A DNA stretch of 64,000 nt from Isoetes taiwanensis (GCA_021234155.1 JAJEKV010000092.1:1622561-1686560); one strand, 5' to 3'. Positions 35,518-46,934 are shown, counted from the stretch's first letter. Program-made: numbers and translations. Notes: generated by a model not told the origin, from the letters alone.

Positions 35518-35775
35518 GGTCTCACGCATACCGCTACCGGTCGAGAACTAAATTTTAGTTTTGAAGCGAGGCGCAAGCTGTGAGACATCGAGCCAAGAAC
35601 ATCAAAACATGATGAATTTGAGAAACATAACGTGGTAAGGCTAATTCTAAGATAGGAATTAGTTAGAATAGCATGTTTTAATTACCTAAAAACCCTAGAA
35701 ATGTATGAGATCTCCATTTCGCTACCGTCGCAAAACTAAACATTAGTATTGGAACGAGGCTAAGTCGTGAGACCA
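35518..35775. promoter_or_regulatory. Hairpin pair upstream of the histone-like gene
   Basis: Two copies (about 35518-35587 and 35705-35775) of a roughly 70-bp palindromic module: GGTCTCAC start, an AACTAAA..TTAGT centre, and a GAAGCGAGGCGCAAGC or similar right arm ending in GTGAGAC. The right arm is well kept and the left arm less so. The same module occurs twice more at 37391-37660, before the second gene. Confidence 0.8.
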
Positions 35776-35875
35776 ATAGGTAGAAAAAGTCTGAAATAAG
35801 TATAAGTTTTAGCTAAGTTGGTGCCTTAGCATGTTAAACAGAGCAACTTGAGTTTTGACCTAAAATTCCCCAAGC

Positions 35876-35884
35876 TATAAATAG
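35876..35884 (+). promoter_or_regulatory. TATA box of the histone-like gene
   Basis: TATAAATAG lies 108 bp before the ATG at 35984 and about 100 bp after the second hairpin. The same TATAAATAG, hairpin and leader arrangement is found before the second gene. Confidence 0.65.
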
Positions 35885-35983
35885 ATGTAGAACCCCCTCA
35901 TTTTTTTCGCCCAAGCCCTAGAAATCCGCTCTTCCCAACTTAGGCGATCTTTGGGCGCTTTATCCGATTGACGATCCAGAAGC

Positions 35984-37245
35984 ATGGCCCGAACCAAACA
36001 GTAATCAAGGAAGCTGCCGCCCAGCGAAACCACCAAAGCCGCCACCGAGGCGGAGATCATTCGAAGATGCTTCGTGAGAGGCTCGCGAGAGGGGGTCGTC
36101 TTCGGACGAGGGAGCAAGACACGCCCGATCCGATTAATGTCTTCAACCAAAGAAGTGAGAGCAGACGAGGCCACATCACCCAACTCCATGGACGAGGGAG
36201 ACGAGGGAGGTGTATGAAGAAATAGAGCGGGAGATCCGCAGCAGAACAAGCGTAAGACCATTCAGACGCGACCCACGTAGATCCTCGAAAGCAGATGAGC
36301 AAGTGATGTGTCCGAGCCGCCAGAGGTAGCGCATCTTAGAAGGTTCATCGAAAAGTACGAAATTTACGTAAGAGAAGGGAAGACAAAAAGAGGAAAAGGG
36401 AGGAAGAGGAACAAAAGCGCCAGAAGAGAAGAAGAAGGCTTAAAGGGAAGTTCGTGGCTCGGCATAAGGAGAACGTAAGGACCGCCCGCCAAGGAAGAGG
36501 CCGAACCCCAAGATTGTCATCAAGGAGGCAACCCGACTAACCCCCAAACCCTCCGACGACTCTTTCTCGAGGAGGACTTCAACCCTAATGCCGCAGGTGG
36601 AAGCTCTTCCAAGCACCCAAGCGACGAAAGCAGAAGTACCGAAAGCAAAATGCAAGACCGAAAGCAACCCCAAAGAAGATCAAGTGCGTAAGCCCCCGAA
36701 AATCTCGCATGGGATAGAAAGAAGCAAACCACGACACCTGCCCGGAAGCCTACGCCACCGGCTGTGGTGAAGATTTACGAGAGGAAGATGAGGAAGCACC
36801 AGGCCTACATGAAGAAATGGGAGGCCTACAAAGAAATATTATGAAGAAAATGTGGTGAGGTTCATCGAGGGAGGGCGACCAACGGGCAAAAACCTTAAAG
36901 CCGCCACCACCGAAGCCCAAGGTTCCCAAGCCACCACCAAAGAAGAAAGCTGATAGAAAGGAGGTGGAGAGAAGAGCGCTAAGGGAGATTAGACACTTCC
37001 AGCGCTGCTACGGCCTCCTAATTCCCCGTGCCCCCTTCGCTCGGTTAGTGCGAGAAGTGATGCAGGCCTACAGAACAGACTTTAGAATCACGGACGAGGC
37101 GCTGCTGGCAATGCAAGAGGCGGCCGAGGCAAAGATAGTGCAACATTTTGAAGATTCAACAGCTTGCACTATCCACGCCAAGCGGATAACCTTAATGCGA
37201 CAAGACATGAGTCTTGCGACCCGCATAAAGGGAGAACGCCCTTAG
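35984..37245 (+). pseudogene. Histone H3-like gene inside the chromovirus
   Basis: The ATG at 35984 reads MARTKQ, then a stop (36002), then SRK: with one residue in place of the stop this has the H3 spacing of K4 and K9. A long basic tail follows (36010-36950, frames broken), ending in a Lys/Pro-rich linker. From 36970 to the TAG at 37243 the frame is open and reads a complete H3 fold: ALREIRHFQ, LLIPRAPF, RLVREV, QEAAEA, FED, IHAKR and TRIKGERP. Aligned by eye over 89 residues without gaps, about 49 match canonical H3. RHFQ, LLIP and LMRQD resemble plant CENH3, but loop 1 has the canonical H3 length. The tail is some 300 residues longer than in normal H3. As read it is a pseudogene. Confidence 0.8.
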
Positions 37246-37390
37246 AACTTGTTTTGTAAATAATTAAAATTTTTGTAATATAGAGCAGTTTTGTGTACCT
37301 TGATTGCATAAACTTGATTAATTAGAGCAAATTAATAAGTTTTAGCTTTTATTTCAGTGAAATAGGACATTTGCAAGCCGAGAGACATGA
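37246..37390 (+). terminator. 3' region of the histone-like gene
   Basis: AT-rich stretch with AATAATTAAAA and TTGTAATATAG after the stop codon, typical of a plant 3' untranslated region and polyadenylation zone. A separate transcript end here is inference. Confidence 0.35.
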
Positions 37391-37660
37391 TGTCTCACAG
37401 CTCGCGCCTGGTCGCAAAACTAAAAGTTAGTATTGAAGCGAGGCGCAAGCTGTGAGACCTCGCCCAAACTTGACCAAAACAGCTCCAAATCAGCCAAATA
37501 AGGGGTCAATTCTGCCTGATTTGATGAGCCCATCACCCTTACACCATTAGTTTACCCAAATTAGACACCTTTTGATCGAAATGAGATCGATGTGTCTCAC
37601 AGCGGCGCTTTGGTCAAAGAACTAAAAGTTAGTTTTGAAGCGAGGCGCAAGCTGTGAGAC
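37391..37660. promoter_or_regulatory. Hairpin pair upstream of the second chromovirus gene
   Basis: Copies at 37391-37460 and 37593-37660. Each starts TGTCTCACAGC and ends GCAAGCTGTGAGAC, giving arms of about 20 bp, with a smaller palindrome ACTAAAAGTTAGT at the tip. The two share GAAGCGAGGCGCAAGCTG. Confidence 0.85.
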
Positions 37661-37850
37661 CTCTTACCATTTCTTCACCAGGACTTGTCAAAGTCACCTT
37701 CAACCTATTGCATAGCATCTTTTAGGTAATCTAGCCTTGTTCAAGCATCCCATATAGTCCTCAAACTCCCATTTTGACCTCAGATAGGCTAGAATTACCC
37801 AACCCTAGGAAATTTTCAAGTCATCCAAAAATTAGGGTTTTCCCCTTTTC

Positions 37851-37860
37851 TATAAATAGA
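37851..37860 (+). promoter_or_regulatory. TATA box of the second chromovirus gene
   Basis: TATAAATAGA lies 124 bp before the ATG at 37975. Flanking leader sequence (CCCCTCA, AAATCTGCTCC) resembles that after the first TATA box, so the two promoters look duplicated. Confidence 0.65.
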
Positions 37861-37974
37861 CCCCTCACTTCTCAGATAGCACCCTACAAATCTGCTCCCC
37901 GCCCTTCTAGCCGATTTCTCAACTCCCCCGAGGCGCCCTTGCAACCGTTTGTTACCCTCTTACGCAATTAATCA

Positions 37975-39510
37975 ATGGCAACCGATTTCCACAGATGGTA
38001 CAGCAGCGCCCTCATGTCGCTGAGGGCGGCGTCGACCAAATCTTCTAGATCTTGGGAAGGAGGTAGATGTCCAAGCAACCTTGCACGCGACCCCCGCCTT
38101 ATAGTAGAGTCCCGACCGAGTTCCAAGCTAGGGTAGAACCAGCTAGTGCAACTCCCCCTTGTGTAGGCTATTTTGTTCCTAGGCAGGTCCCTGTAGTAAA
38201 GCATTAGGCGATGTCCCTAACATCGCCAAATACCTCACAAACAAGCGCGATCGCACACCTGAGCCAATGGTCCTAATCAGCCAACAGGACCAAGTACTTC
38301 TCTTTCAACACCGCCACGGCAATCTTTCTCCCCCGGTGCGAGAACACCGTGGGGGAAACCTCCATTCCCCCCATGGACGTGGACCCATTGGCCATAGCAG
38401 CAGAACAACGGCTCCTCACACAGTATGAACAGGAGCACGAAGGGAAGGAAGAAGACTCGGATGAACAGGAATCAGAAGAAGAGGAAGACTATGTCGAGCT
38501 CGACCCCCGAAGAGCGGCGACAAAAGAGCAGAGTGGCAAGACTTCGAAAAGAAGCCGGAGACTCTCGAAGTCGCGCCACCCCTGGGTTAGGCATCACAAG
38601 CCTAGCTCCCATTATTGTCGAAGGTGAGGAGTTTCGCTCCTAAGTTTACATTCAAAACCTCCCCGGAGTGCGAGGGGAAAGGGAGTACCGACCTGAAGAG
38701 TTGCTGCACCAACTCCGAAGAACGGACTTGGACGACTTCATCGTCCGAGGAGAATCTGACTTCCCCCTCCAAGTAAGGGAAGCCGACACTTACACGGGAG
38801 AGTTTACCTCCGACATCCAAGCCTACAGCAACATCAGGCAGATTATGGAGGCAGACAAGGCCGAGAACAAGCTACCGACGGAGGAAGAGTTCCTTGCTCT
38901 TCAAGAACAGATGGGGATCCGCTATGCGACCTCAAACATCTTAACGGCAAGCTCGTCCGCAGAACCTCCCCGGGAGAGGACAGCGCACGACCCTCGGGGA
39001 GGGCCGCCAATCGAGACTACAGGGAGCTCACCACGGTGGAGGTTGATGACTTCGGAAGCAGACACAGAGCTGGATACCGAGTGGCCGAGGACCCGTCTCG
39101 CAACGACAGGTCACTACGGTATTACCTGCCACTGCTGATGGATGGAAGAATAGCGGTTATCCACCGCAAGTTCACCCCCAGAGGCGAGGAAGGAGTATCG
39201 TTGCTGATTGCACTCTCAGGATTCGGCCGGCATGCTTTGGTTACCCCTTAATACCAGTATGCAATCCGGTGAAGAGAGCGGTAGCACTCGACGCCTTCGA
39301 CTTCGCCATACCTTACGGTGGGCAAGGCAAGATCTGCTGTGATGGCAGACTTATACCTCCCACCGCAGAATAGAAGATTTGGCAAGAGCATTACAAGGTG
39401 GATCTCCAGCCAATGTCCTTAGGAACTTGGGCCATTCAGTGGGAACAGCCCAAGTGAAAAAGTTCCTGGAGGATAATCCATCTTACCGGCGACAACAGGA
39501 ATGATTAGCC
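37975..39510 (+). pseudogene. Second extra gene of the chromovirus, unrecognised
   Basis: The ATG at 37975 (MATDFHRWYSSALMSLRAAS) is well placed behind the TATA box. Frames change several times. Identifiable blocks are an acidic stretch at 38430-38500 (EEDSDEQESEEEEDYVELD), a block at 38690-38920 (EELLHQLRRTDLDDFIVRGE; NKLPTEEEFLALQEQMGIRY), and a C-terminal block near 39110-39250 (YLPLLMDGRIAVIHRKF). No family recognised. The acidic stretch could suit a histone-binding partner of the neighbouring H3-like protein, but this is only suggested by the shared promoter architecture. Confidence 0.5.
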
Positions 39511-39659
39511 GTAGTCATAATTTTTGTATTAGTGTAAAATAAAATATAAATATAATATTCTCTTGCACTATAAATGTTTTGTTGATATATTTTGTGTTCC
39601 CCCCCCCAACCACACCAACAAACATTAATAATGCAAGAAAACAAGGAAAACTAACCATG

Positions 39660-41090
39660 TAGCTATGAACCACTTGTGTATGCAGCTAGAGGCCTAAGCG
39701 CAGGAGAACGACAACTGCGGGAACTTATAGAGGAACAGAGTCCGCCCAGGCCACGCCCGGCAAGGAACCTGCTTGAAGAATTTGGACAAATGACCCCAGA
39801 AGAAGAAATATCGCAAATGAGGACGGACCTCGAACAGATAAAGGCTTTGCTAGCCGCATAAGCAGGAACAGGTTCGGTGGGTAACGCCAACCGCCGCGAA
39901 GCATCAGCTTTCGGAGAACGGTAGAGACAAGAAGAGGAGCAAGAGAGCAAAGGTCCCCCAGCTCGGACTCCTCCGACTCAAGCTCGATTCAGACAGGATT
40001 CCGAGGAAGAAGAAGGGCGTAACCAACCGAAAGCGCATTTAAAGGCGAGAGGAACACCCCGGACGGACGACAAAGGGACACAAGAACCTCGACTACCGTA
40101 AGAAAGTAGACTCGTGATTGGGAAATGTTTGGAAGGCCAGAAGCTCAAGCAATTCTCAGCGAGAACAGCGTCGCATGGAGGCGAGAGGCTTGGCTTGACG
40201 AGATGAGCGAATACGGCAATGCCTATGGTATGAAGGATAAGGATAAAGGCAGTGGTGGCAACAAATAACCCGAAGGGAGCAAAGACGCATTTGGTGGAAG
40301 GGCTATGCCAAGGCTCATGGCTTAAGCAGGGATGCTTGCAGTGTTCAAGAAGTTTGCTAAAAGCCTTCTGCCGCCATTACGCCCCAAGAGAGCACAAGTC
40401 CAAGATGATGCAACAGTTCTACAAAGTTGCGGCAAGGCAACAAGTCAAGAGCTTTAAATACACCTGAGGAATTTATGAGGCTAAGGTCAGTATGTGCCAA
40501 AGTTAGGTGAGAAGCATGCGGTGGAAAGCTACATTGAAGGTCTAAATGAGGAGATCCGCGAAGTTTGTAAGGGCAATAAACCCTAGAACAAAGGTCGAAG
40601 CGGAGTCCAAGGCAATAAGCTTGCAAGGAGCGGGGACCTCGAATAATAGCGGCAGAGGCAGCAAGTATTATCAAGATAAAGGCAAAAGGAAAGCGGTTTT
40701 AGCCCGAGGACAAGCCCGGGGACGGCTAGAGCCCCATATAGTGGCAATCAAGGGAAGCGGCAGAGAAGAAGAAGCGGTGTCTTTTCAAAGACAAACAGAA
40801 GGGTCAAACTACTCCAAAGCAAAGACGATCCTTCAAGCAGCCATGCCCAAGGAAAAGAGACAGGAGTGCATAGAAAAGCAGCTTTTGCTTCGTGTGTTTC
40901 CACCGGGCCATAGACAAATGAATCGCCCATATGTCATGAGTGCAGCGCCAGCGAGTTGGGAGATTGGGACACCCTGTCTCGACGACGACGGCGAGGAGGC
41001 CCGCGACTACATTTGTGGTGAGTGTCATATCTTTGCCGCAATAGATCTGAGCAAGCGAGAGAGCCGAAGATAAAGTAATTTCCACGAGTG
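39660..41090 (+). pseudogene. Chromovirus gag (broken)
   Basis: Begins with a charged region (YAARGLSAGERQLRELIEEQ, 39676 on), followed by frames containing HAVESYIEGLNEEIREVCKG (about 40516), a gag-like block. A basic, low-complexity region follows. A cysteine/histidine-containing region near 40900-41030 may be the decayed zinc knuckle. Several frameshifts. Identification rests mostly on position before the protease. Confidence 0.55.
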
Positions 41091-44000
41091 GGAAAGGCCA
41101 AGGCCAAGGCCAAGTCATTTGTAGTCCTGATAGATTCGGGAAGTAGCCATAACTTTGCATCCCCCAGAATGGTTCAAATGTTGAAGTTGAAACCATTAAA
41201 GTCAAAGCCAAGGCCCGTTGTCTTAGCAAGTGGAGCAAGAAGGCGGCGGCAGTAAAAGAATCAACTTTGACATCGACTTGCCAGGGATTAAGATCCAGAT
41301 GGGGGCAGAAGTAATGGGCATCGGCAAATACGACTTGATAATAGGTATGGAGTACCTTGGACCAGCAGGGGCCATTATTGATTGTGGAAAGCGGAAGGTG
41401 ACCTTCCCAGCACCCGACGGCAATATCATTGAGATAACAGGTAAAGAAGTTGTTCCTATCATGCAGTGTATGTCTTCTAAACGACTGTTCAAGTGCATCA
41501 AGAGTGAGCAAGTGGCATACATCTTCAAGCTTGAGATTGGTGAGCCGGAATTGGAAGGAAGCAGAGAAGACAAGATGCTCAGCAAGTTACCGAAGCAAAT
41601 AGCTAAGTTGATCACGGAGTTCCACGATCTCTTTCCAGATGAGATCAAGCAGCTCCCTCCTTATAGGGGAGTCGAGTGCGAGATAGCACTCGAACCAGGA
41701 ACAAAGCCAACAAGCAAGGCTCCATATAGAATGACAACGCAGGAGTTGTCGGAGCTGAAGAAAAAGCGATTCAGGAGCTGCTTTCGACCTAGGTTTCATT
41801 AGACCTAGTGTCTCGCCGTTTGGGCGCCCATTCTTTTGTCAAGAAGAAGGATGGATCTTTGAGGATGTGCATAGACTATAGGCAGTTGAATAAGCACACC
41901 ATTAAGAACAAGTATGCGCTTCCAAGATCCGGCGACTTGATGGATCGGCTTCAAGGAGCAAAGATCTTCTCCAAAATCGACTTAAGGTCGTTATCATCGA
42001 TCTTCGATAAAGGAGGAAGATATGCAGGACCGCCGTGACGCGGTATGGGCATTATGAGTTCACAGTGATGCCTTTCGCTTATCAAATGCCCCCGCAACGT
42101 TCATGAGGCTCATGAACGATATCTTCAGGGAGTTCCTGGACACCTTCGTGATTGTTTTCTTTGATGACATTTTGGTGTATAGCAGATCCCTTGAAGAGCA
42201 CGTGCAACACTTGAGAAGGGTGCTAGAGAAGTTGAAGAGGCACCCGGTTATGCGCCAAGTTGTCGGGCGCCACTTCGCAATGAGAGAAGGTGGAATACCT
42301 TGGTCATGTGATCTCGTGAGAAGGCATCTCAACGGACCCCGCCAAGATTGAAGCAAATGATTCGATTGGTCGGGCCGAAGAATGTGCATGAGGTCAGAAG
42401 TTTTCTCGGGCTAGTAGGGTACTACAGGAAGTTCGTGAAGAACTTTGCTAAGATAGCATCCCCGTTAACAGACCTGACGAGGGCAGAGAAGGTGAAAGAT
42501 TGGGTAGAGCATTGGCACAAGAAAGCCCAAAAGGGGTTTGAATTGTTGAAAGAAGCTCTGACGACAGCCCCTGTCTTGACCTTGCCGGACCCGGAGAAAG
42601 ATAAGCTTGTAGCAACAGATGCGAGTAAGATAGCTACAGGTGCAGTGCTTATGCAAGAAGAGCGTGTGGTAGCGTATGATTCCAGGAAGATGAACGACGC
42701 CGAGACGCGCTACCCAACGCACGATCAGGAATTGCTTGCGGTTGTCAGGGCATTAAGAATATGGAGGCACTATCTCTTGGGAAGGAAGTTCCAATTGGAT
42801 ACCGACCATCAGAGCCTCCAATATGTATTCACGCAACCACACCTTAATCTGGCGGAGATGGATGGAGTTCCTCGAAGAATATGACTTTGATATAGTCTAC
42901 AAGCGGGAAGCTCAATGTGGTAGCAGATGCGCCTTTCAAGGCATCCCCGACAACTAGAGTGCATTGCAATGCAATTTCGACGCTCTCCAGCGACTTTGGT
43001 AAGAAGATTGAAGAGTCCTTGCCAACGGATGTGGATTTCAGGGAAGTATGGGCAAGCCTCTCTAAGGAGGCTAGAACAGATAAAGAGCGGGAGGCCTTCA
43101 AGCATTATAAGAAGGAAGGCAACCTGTTATACCATAAGAACAAGTTGTGCGTACCTGAATCATCAGGTGTAAGGAAGTTGATCCTCCATGACACGCACAA
43201 CAGCCCAATAGCTGGCCATGCGGGATTCATGAAAACATATTTCAAAGTGCGCAGCAGCTATTATTGGCCAGGAATGAAGAAGCAAATAGCTCGCTACATC
43301 AAGGAATGTCAGCTATGCCAGCAGACGAAGGCGGAGCAGCTTCGAATTCCAGGGGCATTAGAGCCATTAGCGGTGCCAAACGCTAAGTGGGAGGTAATCA
43401 GCATGGATTTCATCACAGGACTCCCAAGAACAGCGAGAGGCAAGGACGCCTTGATGGTAGTGGTCGACAAGTTGTCGAAGATGGCACATTTTGTGCCTTG
43501 CAGGACCACAGATACAGCTATGGATACAGCAAAGCTCTTCACCAAAGAGATCTTCAGGCTTCATGGCATGCCAAGGGAGATTATCTCCGACAGGGATCCG
43601 AAGTTCATGAGTGCCTTTTGGCAAGACCTCTTTGCGACGATTCAGACCAAGCTATCCATGAGCACGGCGTATCATCCTCAGACGGATGGCCAGACGGAGC
43701 GGACCAACAGGATTTTAGAGGACATGCTACGAAACTATGTCTGGAATAAGCAAGGTATGTGGGAAGAATTTATTCACTTGGTGGAGTTTGCATACAATAG
43801 CACCAAGCAGGAATCATCCCAAATGTCGCCGTTTATGATCAATTACGGCTATCAGTGCCTAACTCCAGACACTTGGCACAACCCCGTGTCAAAAGTGGAA
43901 GTCTCGCAGCAGATGTTGGCTGATATGCAGCAGCTTGTGGAAGAAGTTCGAGGGTATCTGCTAGCAGCAAGAAGTCGACAAAAGAGCATCGCCGACAAGC

Positions 44001-44500
44001 ATCGAACAGTAAGAGAGTTCAAAGTTGGAGATGATGTTTGGCTCAAGATCAAGGTGAAGCAGGCGAAGCTCAGGATTGGGAATTGCAAGAAGCTTGCTCC
44101 AAGGTGGGCTGGACCTTTCAGAACAGTCGAGAGAGTAGGTAATCAAGCCTACAAGCTAGACTTGCCAGCACACCTAAAGATTCATAAGGTCTTCCATGTG
44201 AGTTTGTTGAAGAAGCACACTCCAAATCCAGACGAAGTCTTGGACACTCCAACGTTGTTGGAAATGACAGAGGAGCAGCTGGAAATAGTTCCAGAAATGA
44301 TTCTTGATAAAGCTTTCAAGAAGACAAGGAGGTCGGAGTTCCTCCAATACTTGGTCAAGTGGAAACACTTGCCAGTGGAAGACGCGACGTGGGTACTTAA
44401 GAAGGATTTAGTAAAGCAGTACCCACAGTTTATGGAGCAATGGGACGGCAAGGTCATCTCCGAAGAAATCGGCTCAGGCATGTCGATTTGTGTAGGTTAA
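41090..44500 (+). pseudogene. Chromovirus pol: protease, RT, RNase H, integrase, chromodomain
   Basis: Protease motif LIDSGSSHNFAS near 41125. RT blocks [20 protein letters not shown] (41826-41900) and active site FFDDILVYS (about 42157), broken in between near 42000-42060. RNase H with VATDASKIATGAVL (about 42610) and TDHQSLQYVF. Integrase is in one open frame from 42917 to the TAA at 44498: MDFITGLPR (first D, about 43404), ISDRDPKFM (second D), HPQTDGQTERTNR (catalytic E). A C-terminal chromodomain follows at about 44270-44455 (EFLQYLVKWKHLPVEDATW). Chromodomains of this group bind methylated H3 or other chromatin marks and steer integration. Few lesions, so a fairly young copy. Confidence 0.9.
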
Positions 44501-45375
44501 TTCTTGTGTAGTTAGGATTAATCTACGCATGCCACCTATGCTTGGTATGGGTCGCATGCGTTGTTACCGATGATGAGACCACTACGGTGATCTCTAGGGC
44601 GTGGTGTAATGTCAACGTAGGCATGACCGCGTTTTCGCTTGGGCGAGTGGAAGGTAGATTAGAAAGTCTACTTCTGTCCCACGGAAGTAGACGACCTCGA
44701 GAGAAAGGAGGTCATTAAGGAATGCACTGATAGGAAAAGCACCTCTAGCCCCATATATGCTTTGATAGGAGGAATCAGGCCTTCACGCCCCATATACGGG
44801 AAGGACGCTGGGCAACTAGGGTGTAGGCATGAGCGGCATATAGGCATATAGGCGCTATCTCCACGGCCATAATGGAAGATTCACCCTCTTCCTACGCCGG
44901 GAGATTAGCCATGCATCCATGTAGATAGGTGGGGTGGTCACCATATAACCAAAAATTTATTAAATAATTAAAACGGTACTAACGTAGTGTCGACCTGCAG
45001 GCCAGTAGAGCGCTCCGGAGGGCAAGGAGGTCGAGCTACGAAGACTTGCAACACAAATTTTGTTGGAATGTGTCGCAAGGAACGAAGAGTACCTCGAACA
45101 ATAATTATAGATATGAAATGTTGAAATTTTGTATAACTTAATGTCATAATAACTGAGATAGCGAATACCTTGTTTAATGAGGTTATGAATTGTTAAGTAT
45201 TCCATAGTATGATGACGTGATAATGTTTTAAAAATATTACCTTAGGGTAATCCTGTTAAATGTATAACTATTATATTGTATGCATCACGTTGATTGCAGA
45301 TTGCAGATTAGGAAGATCCCAAGGTGGGGAGACCCACGATCTTTGCGGACGACATCATTTCAAAGGTGGGGAGAA
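44501..45375 (+). other. Chromovirus 3' non-coding region and polypurine tract
   Basis: No gene. A perfect 9-bp hairpin GTCTACTTC / GAAGTAGAC lies at 44666-44692. The polypurine tract AAAGGTGGGGAGAA (45362-45375) directly precedes the right LTR. Confidence 0.75.
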
Positions 45376-46929
45376 TGTGGCGTTCCAAAGACAAAGATAT
45401 ACGGTCCCGGGGCGATATCGTATCTTTGCCATCGCATTACACGCCACTCCGACCGACGTGTACGCCAACGGATAACCAGGTAAGTAGCCCTTGGGGGCAA
45501 CTTGTTAGATATGTTCACATGTTATTAATGTGCACATGTGCACATTAATGTGGGCACACCTTTCCATGTTGGCATATTTTGCCACCTAGCCATTAAAGGC
45601 AAGTGGGGCCTTTCCAATTATCCCACATGCCAAAATGGGTAATTGGAAACCCTAGCCTAAACCCCATGTCTATTTAGGGTAGGAAAACCCTAGCTTGCTA
45701 GTTTTCGCCCTTAGGGTTTTAGAGCTCGGTTTGGCTGCCCCAGAGCCAAAACCCCCTCCCGCCCAAGCTTAATTGCGCCATCGGTTCCCCAATTGATCAG
45801 CCCAAAGAGGATGGTTGAACTCAGGTCAGGAGGAGCCACTCAAGGATCAGGTATTTGGTCAATTTAATAGCTTAAACCGTCTTCTAGTCATAGAATCCGT
45901 AGGTTTAGACTATTAAATTGCCCATAGCAGCTATCTAGAGCTTAGATCTCGGACACTAACTAAAGAACCTAACTCTATGATTAGATCTAGTTCTTTAGTT
46001 CTTCTGTGATGTATTTGGATGATGTATCTCTGTGAACTCCTTGTATTGGGAAGGGGGTAGAGGCCCTAAAGCTTGTAGTTGATGCTCCTAGAGTAGCCTC
46101 TCTAGCACACTTTGTAGATTCGGCCCTGTGCACAAGAACCACACCGGTTTGTGGGTGAAGGGCGGGACCGGCTTAGAAGGAGGTTCGTGTTCGACTCTTG
46201 AAGCGATCCCTATGGTGTGTTAGTGCTACCGGGGTCATTGTGACTAGGTCTAATGGCTTACCACCGCGGGTAAGGCATGGGCTCGACACCCGTGAAGTGG
46301 TGTACACTTTCCGGTGGGTTCGGTCGAATCACGAGGCAAGTGGCCCTCTAGTCACCTTGAGTCGGCATGTAGATCTCTCGGAGGGAGTGATCCCTACTTG
46401 CCCCATCGAACGGGGGAGATGAAACCGGGAATAGCCCTTTTGGCTATGCATCCGTGGGCTCTGATCAGTCCCAACACTTTTCAGCCTACTCTACGCAAAG
46501 TGTGCATGGGAGGGGCGGATGGAGTGGACAACCCAATGCCATGTTCTTATGCCGCCCAAATCCATTGCCATGAATTTCATGCAATGAACTCACGGAGACC
46601 CAAGCCGTCAGTCATTCCCTTGAGTCTGAGCCTTGGGTAGGATTCCCTATGTGATGTGCTGATCTTTGTCTATGCAGATATGTGGAGGACCATCCTTCGT
46701 GATGGTCATATGATGTTGATGTATGTACTACTGACATGTATGTTTACGCTTCCGCAGCTAGGTAGGCCCTGAGGGAGACAGGGTAGAATGACACCTTCAC
46801 TCTTCCCACTGGGACTCGTTACGGGTGCAGTGATATGTGGAGGGCCCTGTATCAGCATGGAGCTGGTGTGGGGGAAGAACTCCTGTTTGTATACGGTGAG
46901 AGCACCGTATGCGAGTAGGGGACGTCACA
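45376..46929 (+). repeat. Chromovirus right LTR, 1554 bp
   Basis: Starts TGTGGCGTTCC and ends ACGTCACA. Mostly identical to the left LTR, with differences bunched in GC-rich patches. The hairpin near its start has a different stem sequence (CAAAGATATACG and CGTATCTTTG). Confidence 0.9.
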
Positions 46930-46934
46930 ACCGG

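Larger units (their letters stand above)
33769..46929 (+). mobile_element. Chromovirus (Ty3 type) of 13.2 kb carrying extra genes
   Basis: Complete LTR-to-LTR element. Target duplication ACCGG (33764-33768 and 46930-46934) sits inside GyB, and removing the element restores the GyB frame. LTRs start TGTGACGT / TGTGGCGT and end ACGTCACA. A tRNA-Met-type primer site follows the left LTR. Between the primer site and gag there are about 4.3 kb with two extra genes, one histone H3-like. Gag-Pol with a C-terminal chromodomain occupies 39660-44500. The length is well above that usual for chromoviruses. Confidence 0.9.

Noticed and set aside
36964..37245. A host CENH3 or H3 gene standing alone
   Set aside because: It lies between the primer site and gag of a complete LTR element with matching target duplications, so it is part of the element. 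A firm CENH3 label is not justified because loop 1 has canonical H3 length.
45260..46640. Short ORFs inside the right chromovirus LTR
   Set aside because: The equivalent frames are not kept in the left LTR, so they are chance readings.
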